From Thermoanaerobaculales bacterium (GTDB taxonomy: Bacteria > Acidobacteriota > Thermoanaerobaculia > Thermoanaerobaculales > Sulfomarinibacteraceae): a stretch of 64,000 nt of DNA. A model generated the notes under the pieces. It did not search any database, was not told where the DNA came from, and saw only the letters and a list, made by a program, of their open reading frames with translations. The stretch covers positions 187,306-251,305 of the forward strand of contig DAOPQC010000002.1 of the NCBI GenBank assembly GCA_035358815.1, read 5' to 3'. A program made the translations under genes and the position numbers. Numbering within the stretch: the first letter of the stretch is position 1; the number at the start of each line of letters is the position of its first letter. Shown in pieces: positions 24,177 to 32,462 of the stretch.

Positions 24177-24877
24177 GATCGCCGCTCACCGACGATCCGG
24201 CCGTCGCGCATCTCGAGAATGCGGTCGACGATCGGGTGCTCGAACACCCGGGGGTCGTGGGTGGCGATCACCACCGTCCTGCCCTCGCCATGGATCGACA
24301 CCAGGATCTCGAGCAGCTCGTCGGCGAGCTTCCGGTCGAGGTGGGCGGTGGGCTCGTCGGCGACCACCACCTGCGGATCGTTGACCAGCGCCCGCGCGAT
24401 CGCCACCCGCTGCTGCTCGCCGCCCGACAGCGTCCGCACCCGGCGCGCCGCCTTGCCGCCCATGCCGAGGCGGTCGAGCACCGCTCCCGCCCGCCGCCGC
24501 ATCTCGCTGAATGCCACCCCGGTCGGGTAGAGCGGCAGCAGCACGTTCTCGGCCGCCGGCAGGTCGGCGATCAGGTGGAACTGCTGGAAGATGAAGCCGA
24601 ACCTCTGCCTCCGCTCGCGGGTGAGCTCGCTCTCGGCGAGCTTGGCCACGTCGCGGCCGTCGACCACGATCCGGCCCTGCGTCGGCCGCGACATGCAGCC
24701 GATCAAGCTCAGCAGCGACGTCTTGCCCGAGCCGCTCGGTCCTTCCAGGACCAGCACCTCGCCCCGGTCCACCGCCATCGTGACGGAGTCGACCGCGCGC
24801 ACCTCGTCGGCCCGGCCGAGGTTGTAGGCCTTGCAGACGCCGTCGGTGGCGATCAGGGGGGTCGTGGCCGCGCTCAT
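24173..24877 (-). CDS. ABC transporter ATP-binding protein (LolD/MacB-type)
   Basis: 234 residues. Walker A GPSGSGKTS (46-54), Q-loop FQQFH, signature LSGGEQQR (150-157), Walker B VVVADEP and the His switch THDPR are all intact, so it should be active. It is typical of the small ATPases that pair with FtsX/MacB-type permeases. The start ATG at 24877 overlaps the stop of the permease gene by 4 bp. With that permease it probably forms an export or mechanotransmission complex at the inner membrane. In this operon it takes the place that NosF/NosY have in nitrous-oxide reductase clusters. Confidence 0.95.
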   Translation of the reverse strand: MSAATTPLIATDGVCKAYNLGRADEVRAVDSVTMAVDRGEVLVLEGPSGSGKTSLLSLIGCMSRPTQGRIVVDGRDVAKLAESELTRERRQRFGFIFQQFHLIADLPAAENVLLPLYPTGVAFSEMRRRAGAVLDRLGMGGKAARRVRTLSGGEQQRVAIARALVNDPQVVVADEPTAHLDRKLADELLEILVSIHGEGRTVVIATHDPRVFEHPIVDRILEMRDGRIVGERRS

Positions 24878-26034
24878 CCGCGCATCACCTCCTCGGGGTC
24901 GGTCACGGCGGCCTTCCAGGACGGCGCCACGGTGCTTGCCACGTACGGGACCACGGTCAGGAAGCCGAGCACGAACAGCTGGTAGAGGCTGACGGAGGGC
25001 GTGAAGCGGAAGTCGGGGAACAGCACCGACCAGCCCCTGATCACCGGCGCCAGCAGCGACGCGCCGAGCAGGAAGACGTGCGCCAGCGCGGCGATCAGGC
25101 CGAGCAGGAACGAGGTCAGCGAGATCGCGGCGCCCTCCCAGAACTTGAGCTCGAGGACGTCGCGGGTGCTCCAGCCGAGGGCCTTGAGCACCCCGATCTC
25201 CCGCCGCTCCTCGGCGCTGATCCCGGTCGCCTTGTCCCACGCCAGGATGCAGAACGCCGCCAGCGCGGCCGCGAACACGGTGAGCAGCATGCCGCTGCGC
25301 CACGAGAAGACCGCGTCGTAGGTCCGCAGGATCTCGCTGCGGGTGATCGGACGGGTGTCGGGGAAGATCCGCTTGACCTTGGCGGCCACAGTCGAGACCT
25401 CGGCGTCGTTGTAGACCTCCACCGAGAGGTCGACCGCGCGCCCGGCGGGAAAACCGAACAGCTCGACGAGGTCCGCGTCCGTGAACACCACCAGGTCGTT
25501 GGTCAGGATGCTCGACGGCGCGCGGAACTCGCCGACGACGTCGAAGATGACGCCCAGCCCGTCGTGGGCGATCAGGGTCAGCTCGTGACCGACGCCGGTC
25601 GAGCGGACGCGGGCCACCCCCTCGCCCACCGCGCACTCGAAGGGCGCCGACGGCAACCGGCCCTCGAGCAGCTCGAGCTCGCCGGGCGACCCGTCGTCGA
25701 TGCCCACGAAGGTGAAGTTCGACTCGGTGAAGGCGTCGAAGTAGTAGCCCCAGTAGCGGGGACGGACGTCGCCGACGCCGGGCAGGGCACGGATCTCCTC
25801 GGCGTAGGTGGTCGGTATCAGGTCGTGGCGGCCGGCCGCCACCCGCTGCACGACCAGATCAGGGGCGCCGCGCAGGATCTGCTGGGCCTCGCCGCGCAGT
25901 GAGTCGGTCATCAGCAGGACCGACGCCAGCACCGCGATCGTGAAGCCGTACACGACGACGATCGCCAGGTTCTTGAAACGGCGCCGCCACAGCGACGAGA
26001 GCGCGAACTCGAGGAGCTTGAGGCGGCGCAGCAT
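24874..26034 (-). CDS. FtsX/MacB-type ABC transporter permease
   Basis: 386 residues. An N-terminal TM segment (LAIVVVYGFTIAVLASVLL), a large periplasmic domain (about 45-240) and three C-terminal TM segments (MLLTVFAAALAAFCILAW, ISLTSFLLGLIAALAHVFL, LFVLGFLTVVPYVAST) give the classic FtsX/MacB layout. The cytoplasmic motif EERREIGVLKALGWSTRDVLELKFWEG matches the family coupling region. GAGGG precedes the ATG at 26034. It forms a unit with the ATPase encoded next by 4-bp overlap. The substrate is unknown. Confidence 0.92.
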   Translation of the reverse strand: MLRRLKLLEFALSSLWRRRFKNLAIVVVYGFTIAVLASVLLMTDSLRGEAQQILRGAPDLVVQRVAAGRHDLIPTTYAEEIRALPGVGDVRPRYWGYYFDAFTESNFTFVGIDDGSPGELELLEGRLPSAPFECAVGEGVARVRSTGVGHELTLIAHDGLGVIFDVVGEFRAPSSILTNDLVVFTDADLVELFGFPAGRAVDLSVEVYNDAEVSTVAAKVKRIFPDTRPITRSEILRTYDAVFSWRSGMLLTVFAAALAAFCILAWDKATGISAEERREIGVLKALGWSTRDVLELKFWEGAAISLTSFLLGLIAALAHVFLLGASLLAPVIRGWSVLFPDFRFTPSVSLYQLFVLGFLTVVPYVASTVAPSWKAAVTDPEEVMRG

Positions 26035-26047
26035 GGGCCCTCGCGGC

Positions 26048-26365
26048 CTACGGCCCCGCCGGCTGGCGGAACGTGGACAGGTCGGGGCCCCCCACCACCG
26101 ACCCGGCCGGGAAGTGTTCGAGAGACGCCGGGAAGTCCTGGAACGGCGAGAACAGGTCGGCCTGTGACGGGTGCCGGGTGTAGCGCGCCTCGGTCCAGAT
26201 CGCGAGGTCGGTCAGGCCGAGCCGCGCGGCGACGGCCTCCTTCGCCGGGACGTGGCTCGCGGCGGGATCGGCCGCCAGGCCGCGGGCGTGCACCACGAGC
26301 GCGACCACGACGGTGAGCTCGACAGCGGTCAGCAGCAGGAAGACGCGATGCTTGGAGATGGTCAC
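26048..26365 (-). CDS. Small membrane-anchored protein in the NosL operon
   Basis: 105 residues from a GTG at 26365 that overlaps the NosL stop by 4 bp (GTGA). One TM helix (VFLLLTAVELTVVVALVVHA) is followed by a periplasmic tail with RYTRHPSQADLFSPFQDFP and ending FRQPAGP. I see no metal-binding Cys cluster and recognise no family. Translational overlap and conserved direction support it being real. It may be an accessory subunit of the ABC transporter. Confidence 0.78.
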   Translation of the reverse strand: MTISKHRVFLLLTAVELTVVVALVVHARGLAADPAASHVPAKEAVAARLGLTDLAIWTEARYTRHPSQADLFSPFQDFPASLEHFPAGSVVGGPDLSTFRQPAGP

Positions 26366-26841
26366 GGCTGCAGCATCTCGGCCGTGACCTCGCCGAAGGC
26401 CACGACCCGTTCACCCCCGTGGTCCTTGAGCAGGGTCTCGGCGTGGCTCCGGTCGACGGTGGGCACCAGCTCCGACCCCATCGGCCCGATCACGTCGGAG
26501 CCCGCGACGTAGAACGCCGCGCGGCCGTCGATCGGGCGGGTCGAGTAGTAGTCGGTCACGAACACCGCCGCCACCTCCTCCGGGTTGGTGCCGGGCTTGA
26601 ACGTGGCGAGGTCGAGCAGGTAGCGGAACATGTCCTTGGGCCCGTCGAAGAACACTACGGTGCCGTCTGCGAACCCGATCGACGCCACCCACTGCGGGTA
26701 CCTGGCCACGTACATCCCGCACACGCCACAGCGGGTCTTGGCGTCCGGCGTCGGCGCCGGATCGGCCGTCCAGGCCGTCTCGCAGCACGGCACCGCGAGC
26801 AGTGCCCCCAGCGCGGCGATGGTCGCGAGCTTCTTGCGCAT
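26362..26841 (-). CDS. nosL: NosL-family copper-binding accessory protein
   Basis: 159 residues. The N-terminal signal (LATIAALGALLAVPCC) could be lipoprotein-like, but the Pro before Cys does not fit a standard lipobox. The NosL hallmark is CGVCGMYVARYPQW (about 38-51), followed by FFDGPKDMFRYL and VTDYYSTRPIDG. NosL binds Cu(I) and supports metallation of nitrous-oxide reductase in denitrifiers. There is no nosZ, nosD or nosY in this window, so the client here is open. The ATG at 26841 has no ribosome-binding site. A TTGACA-N18-CATGAT promoter ends just upstream, which suggests leaderless translation. It is the first gene of a seven-gene operon. Confidence 0.9.
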   Translation of the reverse strand: MRKKLATIAALGALLAVPCCETAWTADPAPTPDAKTRCGVCGMYVARYPQWVASIGFADGTVVFFDGPKDMFRYLLDLATFKPGTNPEEVAAVFVTDYYSTRPIDGRAAFYVAGSDVIGPMGSELVPTVDRSHAETLLKDHGGERVVAFGEVTAEMLQP

Positions 26842-26849
26842 GGTTGGCC

Positions 26850-26879
26850 ATCATGGCCGCAGGCTCGAGCCATTGTCAA
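26850..26879 (-). promoter_or_regulatory. Putative vegetative promoter of the nosL operon
   Basis: On the minus strand TTGACA (26879-26874) is followed after 18 bp by CATGAT (26855-26850), matching four of six -10 positions. The predicted start is 2-3 nt before the nosL ATG, giving a leaderless transcript. This fits the lack of a Shine-Dalgarno sequence. Confidence 0.45.
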
Positions 26880-26908
26880 GCGCGGCCAGCCGGGTCGACC
26901 CCCAACTC

Positions 26909-26982
26909 GGCAGCCGGGATGGCTACCCCGCACGGTAGCCAGGATGGCGACCCCACAGGCAGCCGGGATCGGTACCCCACAA
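26909..26982. repeat. Three copies of the dispersed 25-bp hairpin repeat
   Basis: Units begin near 26909, 26934 and 26958. Examples are GGCAGCCGGGATGGCTACC and GGTAGCCAGGATGGCGACC, each followed by CCGCA or CCACA. Paired changes in the arms relative to the copies at 4337 keep much of the stem. Confidence 0.75.
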
Positions 26983-27269
26983 CGGCATGCACACGTCCGG
27001 CGGCCTCGCTGAGGGTGAAGAGGTGCCGGCCCCCGGCGTGCGGCGCCGTCTCGCGATGTCTCACCGTCTCAAGGGTCCGAGACAGACCCGGCCGGCCGCC
27101 GGGTCCATCGTGACCGTCTTGCTCAAACCGCACCTTCTCAGTCACTTGCGGACGCCCCCGGCGGCCCGTGGCGACCGCCGACAGGAGGTGGCGCGGGCTC
27201 CGAGGCGCCGCCGGCAGCGGGCCGGGACGTCTCGGCGGGACCGCACCCGCCTCGCGGATTGATGACAAG

Positions 27270-27291
27270 TGGTTTGCAGCTCATGGTTTGC
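27270..27291 (+). promoter_or_regulatory. Direct repeat TGGTTTGC upstream of the sigma54 promoter
   Basis: TGGTTTGC occurs at 27270-27277 and 27284-27291, 14 bp apart, about 20 bp upstream of the -24 element. It could be an activator site, though sigma54 activators usually bind further upstream. Confidence 0.3.
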
Positions 27292-27307
27292 GCACGACCC
27301 AGACGGT

Positions 27308-27323
27308 CGGCACACGCCTTGCA
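27308..27323 (+). promoter_or_regulatory. Sigma54 (-24/-12) promoter for the Cys-rich protein and TonB receptor
   Basis: CGGCAC-ACGCC-TTGCA: the -24 GG (27309-27310) and -12 GC (27321-27322) are exactly 10 bp apart, and the sequence matches TGGCAC-N5-TTGCA at all but one position. Start predicted near 27334, about 100 nt before the first gene. Confidence 0.7.
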
Positions 27324-27433
27324 AGAGGCCTCGTCGTCGACGCGGCGACGTCGCGTTCCGGGCCGATTCGCGAGATGATGAGGGCACGGACCGAGGGTCG
27401 CCGCCCGGAGGATCAGAGGGGAGTGCCGAGCGC

Positions 27434-27874
27434 ATGAGGTGGGTGCCGCGCGCCGTGATCGCGTTGCTGCTGCTGACGGCCCTGTCGGCGTCGCTCGCCG
27501 GCGCCGGCCTCGTCCGCACCCTCGCCCACCCCGCCGACGACATCTTCTGCTGCTGTGGCGATCCAGCCGACTGTCACTGCACCGCCAACTGCTGCAACCA
27601 CGGGCCTGCAGCCACTCGTTCGACGGACCCACTGACCGGCCCCGTCCTGAACTCGTCGATCTCGTGTCGCTTCCCCGGACTGCCCGACGGCGGCTTGGCG
27701 AGGGCGGCCGGTTCCGACGCCGGACCGTTCACGGTGGACCGCCGCGCGACCGATCCGGCGCCCCGCGGCCCGACCGCTCGCCTGATCGACGCCGCCGCCG
27801 CGCCCCGACGCGAAACCGCCGGCGACCCGGCATCGCCCCGCGCCCCTCCGGGCGCGCTCCCGCACGCGGATTGA
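27434..27874 (+). CDS. Small secreted or anchored Cys-rich protein, possible metal binder
   Basis: 146 residues from ATG 27434 (GGGGAGTGCCGAGCGC upstream). A hydrophobic N-terminus (VIALLLLTALSASLAGA) precedes a Cys cluster FCCCGDPADCHCTANCCNH (about 38-56) with eight Cys and two His. The remainder is Ala/Pro/Arg-rich and probably disordered. I do not recognise a family. The cluster could bind Cu(I) or Zn. It lies directly downstream of a sigma54 promoter and 207 bp upstream of a copper-type TonB receptor, which favours copper. Because the tail is low-complexity, the true C-terminus is the least certain part. Confidence 0.6.
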   Translation: MRWVPRAVIALLLLTALSASLAGAGLVRTLAHPADDIFCCCGDPADCHCTANCCNHGPAATRSTDPLTGPVLNSSISCRFPGLPDGGLARAAGSDAGPFTVDRRATDPAPRGPTARLIDAAAAPRRETAGDPASPRAPPGALPHAD

Positions 27875-28081
27875 AGCACCGCGGAGCCGGCGCCCGGTCG
27901 AACCGTCGCAGAGACGGGCCCGGGCCCAGGACACGACGTCCACCGGCCCCGTGCCACCCGGAGGAGCGACGATCGGCGGGCCACGACCAGGCGTCCACAG
28001 GGCCGCACCGCAACAGCGGCAGGCCGCGGGCCGCCATCGCCGCCCCTCCACAGCTTCCCGATCGGGAGTACGGAGGACACG

Positions 28082-30382
28082 ATGCATCGCACACAGCTCA
28101 GCGCGTTGCCGTCGCTTGTACTGGCGGCGGCCGTGATCGCGGCCGCCTCGACAGCGCTGGCAGGCACGCTGGCCGGGGTGGTTCTGGGGCCCGAATCTCA
28201 CGGACTTGCCGGAGCGGTGGTCACGATCAGCGCCACGTCCAACGAAGATTCGCGCCAAGTCGTCACCGGCGAGGGCGGCGAGTTCCGCGTGACGGACCTC
28301 GTTCCCGGAGAGTACGACGTCACAGGCTCTCTGCCCGGCTTCCACGCGTCCACCGTATCCGCGGTGGCAGTTGCGGCCGACGGTGCCAGCCGAATTGCGA
28401 TGACCCTCGCCAGCTCGACCTTTCGCGACACCATCGAGGTCGCCTCAGCCTCGCCGCTCGACTCGCTCGAGGCCGTCGAGATCCGGGACAGCGGTGCTCG
28501 CGACCTCGGCGAGGCGCTGGCCCGCCATCCGGGGGTCTGGAAGGCGCGCAAGGGCGGCATCGCCAACGACGTGGTGCTGCGCGGCTATCGCGAGGACAAC
28601 ATCACGGTGCTGATCGACGGCGCCCGGGTTGCCGGCGCGTGCCCCAACCGGATGGATCCGCCGGCCTTCCACCTCGACTTCGCCGAGGTCGACCGGGTCG
28701 AGCTGTCTCCGACCGCCGGCAAGATGTCGGCCCAGGGCAGCCTCGGCGGGCTCGTCAACGTCGTCACCAAGAAGCCGGGACAGGGCCTCGCCGCCGACGT
28801 CAGCTTGGTCGCCGGGACCTGGGAGATGATCAACCCGTCGGCCACCGTGAGCTGGGGGTCCGACCGCTTCGGGGTGCTCGGCGGGCTGTCGCACCGCTCG
28901 AGCGCGCCCTTCGAGGACGGTTCGGGAAAGAGCCTGACCGAGATGGCCAACTACGCCGAGCCCGCGGCCGACGTCGACGCCTACAGCGTCGACAGCGGCT
29001 GGACGCGGCTCTTCTACAGCCCGGCCGACGGCCACGAGCTGAACCTGTCGTACGCCCGCCAGGAGGCCTCCGACGTGCTCTACCCGGGCCTCATGATGGA
29101 CGCGGTCTGGGACAACACCGACCGGTTGTCGCTCGGCTACAGCTTCGAGCCGGTGGACGGCGGCACCCTGCGCGCGGTCCATGCCACCGCCTACGCCACC
29201 CGGGTCGACCACTGGATGATCGACAACCTCCGGGTCACCGGGGCGCCGGCCCCTCGCGGTTGGAGCATGGGGACCGACGCGGAGACGAGCACCTTCGGCG
29301 CCTCCGCGGAGGCGGAGCTCGGCGACTTCACGCTCGGCCTCGAGGCCTACCGTCGCACCTGGGATGCCTGGACCGAGATGGCCGGCATGGCCTACATGCG
29401 CCAGTTCTCGATCCCCGACGTGGACGTCACCGCGCTCGGAGTGTCAGCGCGCTGGCGCCGCCGGGTCGCGGCCGCGACCACGCTCGAGCTCGGCGGGCGC
29501 TACGATCGGATCGAGACCGCAGCCGACTCCGGCAAGGCCGACACCGACCTCTACTACGCGTACCACGGCGTTCGCGACACCTCGCGGTCCGACGCCGACC
29601 CGTCGCTGTCCGCCAGGGTCATCCATGACTTCGGCGGCGGCCTCTCGCTGGGAGCGAGCGTCGCCCGGACCACCCGCGCCCCGGACGCCCGCGAGCGCTA
29701 CTTCGGGCTCCGGCGGATGGGCTCGGACTGGGTCGGGAACCCGGACATCGATCCCCCGTTGTCGACCGCCGCCGAGGCCTCGCTCACCTGGAGCGGCGCC
29801 AGCGGGGTGCTGACCGCTGCCGCCTGGTCGGACTGGGTCGACGGCTACATCACCCTCTACAGCGCCCCCCGGATCAACATGGTCCCCGGGGTCATGAACA
29901 CGACCGCGCAGAGCTACGCCAACGTCGATGCCAGGCTGCTCGGCGTGACCCTGGACGGGACCATGCCGCTGAGCTCGCGCTTCTTCCTGTCGGGCGGGGC
30001 GGCGTGGATCGAGGGAACCAAGGACCGTGACGCCGGGCTCGGCCTCGAGTCCGAGAACCTCGCCGAGATGCCGCCGCTGACCGGCCGCGTCGCCCTGCGG
30101 TGGCAGAGCCCGAGGTACTTCACCGAGCTCGAGGGCGTCGGCGCCGCCGAGCAGGACCGGGTCGACGCCGACCTGTCCGAGGCGCGGACTCCGGCGTGGG
30201 GCATCGTCAACCTGAAGGCGGGGGCGACCTTCGGCCGCTGGCGCCTGATGCTGATCGTCGACAACCTGTTCGACCGCGACTACCACGAGCACCTGTCGTA
30301 CCAGCGCAACCCATTCCGGTCAGGCTTCACGGTCGACGAGCCGGGGCTGGGCGTGAGCGCCACCCTCGGCTGGAGGCTGTGA
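28082..30382 (+). CDS. TonB-dependent outer-membrane receptor, copper-type (OprC/NosA-like)
   Basis: 766 residues. A signal peptide (to about 27) is followed by a CarboxypepD-regulatory-like domain (LAGVVLGPESHGLAGAVVTIS, about 28-115), a plug domain (DLGEALARHPGVWKARKGG, VLRGYREDNITVLIDGARV, about 125-240) and a beta-barrel ending GVSATLGWRL. The plug motif CPNRMDPPAF, followed by SPTAGKMSAQGSLGGLVNV, resembles the copper receptors OprC and NosA. It would import copper or a copper chelate, energised by the TonB-ExbB-ExbD set at 38993-41040. A sigma54 promoter lies upstream of the preceding gene. The substrate is inferred from the motif and context. Confidence 0.88.
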   Translation: MHRTQLSALPSLVLAAAVIAAASTALAGTLAGVVLGPESHGLAGAVVTISATSNEDSRQVVTGEGGEFRVTDLVPGEYDVTGSLPGFHASTVSAVAVAADGASRIAMTLASSTFRDTIEVASASPLDSLEAVEIRDSGARDLGEALARHPGVWKARKGGIANDVVLRGYREDNITVLIDGARVAGACPNRMDPPAFHLDFAEVDRVELSPTAGKMSAQGSLGGLVNVVTKKPGQGLAADVSLVAGTWEMINPSATVSWGSDRFGVLGGLSHRSSAPFEDGSGKSLTEMANYAEPAADVDAYSVDSGWTRLFYSPADGHELNLSYARQEASDVLYPGLMMDAVWDNTDRLSLGYSFEPVDGGTLRAVHATAYATRVDHWMIDNLRVTGAPAPRGWSMGTDAETSTFGASAEAELGDFTLGLEAYRRTWDAWTEMAGMAYMRQFSIPDVDVTALGVSARWRRRVAAATTLELGGRYDRIETAADSGKADTDLYYAYHGVRDTSRSDADPSLSARVIHDFGGGLSLGASVARTTRAPDARERYFGLRRMGSDWVGNPDIDPPLSTAAEASLTWSGASGVLTAAAWSDWVDGYITLYSAPRINMVPGVMNTTAQSYANVDARLLGVTLDGTMPLSSRFFLSGGAAWIEGTKDRDAGLGLESENLAEMPPLTGRVALRWQSPRYFTELEGVGAAEQDRVDADLSEARTPAWGIVNLKAGATFGRWRLMLIVDNLFDRDYHEHLSYQRNPFRSGFTVDEPGLGVSATLGWRL

Positions 30383-30422
30383 CGACCGGGCCGCCCGCGA
30401 CCGCTGCCCGGCCGAGGCCGAC

Positions 30423-30447
30423 CCGCCGCCCCCCGGGGGGGCGGCGG
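30423..30447. terminator. Bidirectional terminator-like hairpin between convergent genes
   Basis: CCGCCGCCCCCC followed by GGGGGGGCGGCGG forms a near-perfect 12-bp stem between the ends of the TonB receptor and the sigma54 activator genes. No T tract follows on either strand, so it may only block or slow polymerase. Confidence 0.5.
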
Positions 30448-30459
30448 CAGCCGGCGGCG

Positions 30460-32262
<1,803 letters not shown>

Positions 32263-32462
32263 CCCCCCTCCAACGGGCTCCGGAAGAGGCAGCGGGACGC
32301 GGCCGCTTGCCCCCTTCCACCGGGCGCCGCTGCACGATTGTCCGGCGCCTCAGAATACACCACCGGCTCGCTGCCGTCTCCGACCACCCCGCATGACGAC
32401 TGCCGGAGCCGTCGCGCCGGGCGCGGTTCGGTCCCGGCTGGCGGTGCAGGAGAGGCCAGGTC

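Larger units (their letters stand above)
26842..27433. other. Divergent intergenic region between nosL and the Cys-rich protein/TonB receptor genes
   Basis: No gene in 592 bp. It contains the putative nosL promoter (26850-26879), three units of the 25-bp repeat (26909-26982), a TGGTTTGC direct repeat (27270-27291) and a sigma54 promoter (27308-27323) reading right. Open frames in this region on either strand lack ribosome-binding sites and look like GC-rich shadows. Confidence 0.6.

Noticed and set aside
20822..26841. A nitrous-oxide reductase cluster
   Set aside because: NosL is present, but nosZ, nosD, nosF and nosY are not. The ABC genes are of the LolD/FtsX type.
27138..28345. Minus-strand open frames across the Cys-rich protein and the TonB receptor start
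   Set aside because: Shadow composition. The plus strand has a sigma54 promoter, a signal peptide and domain motifs.
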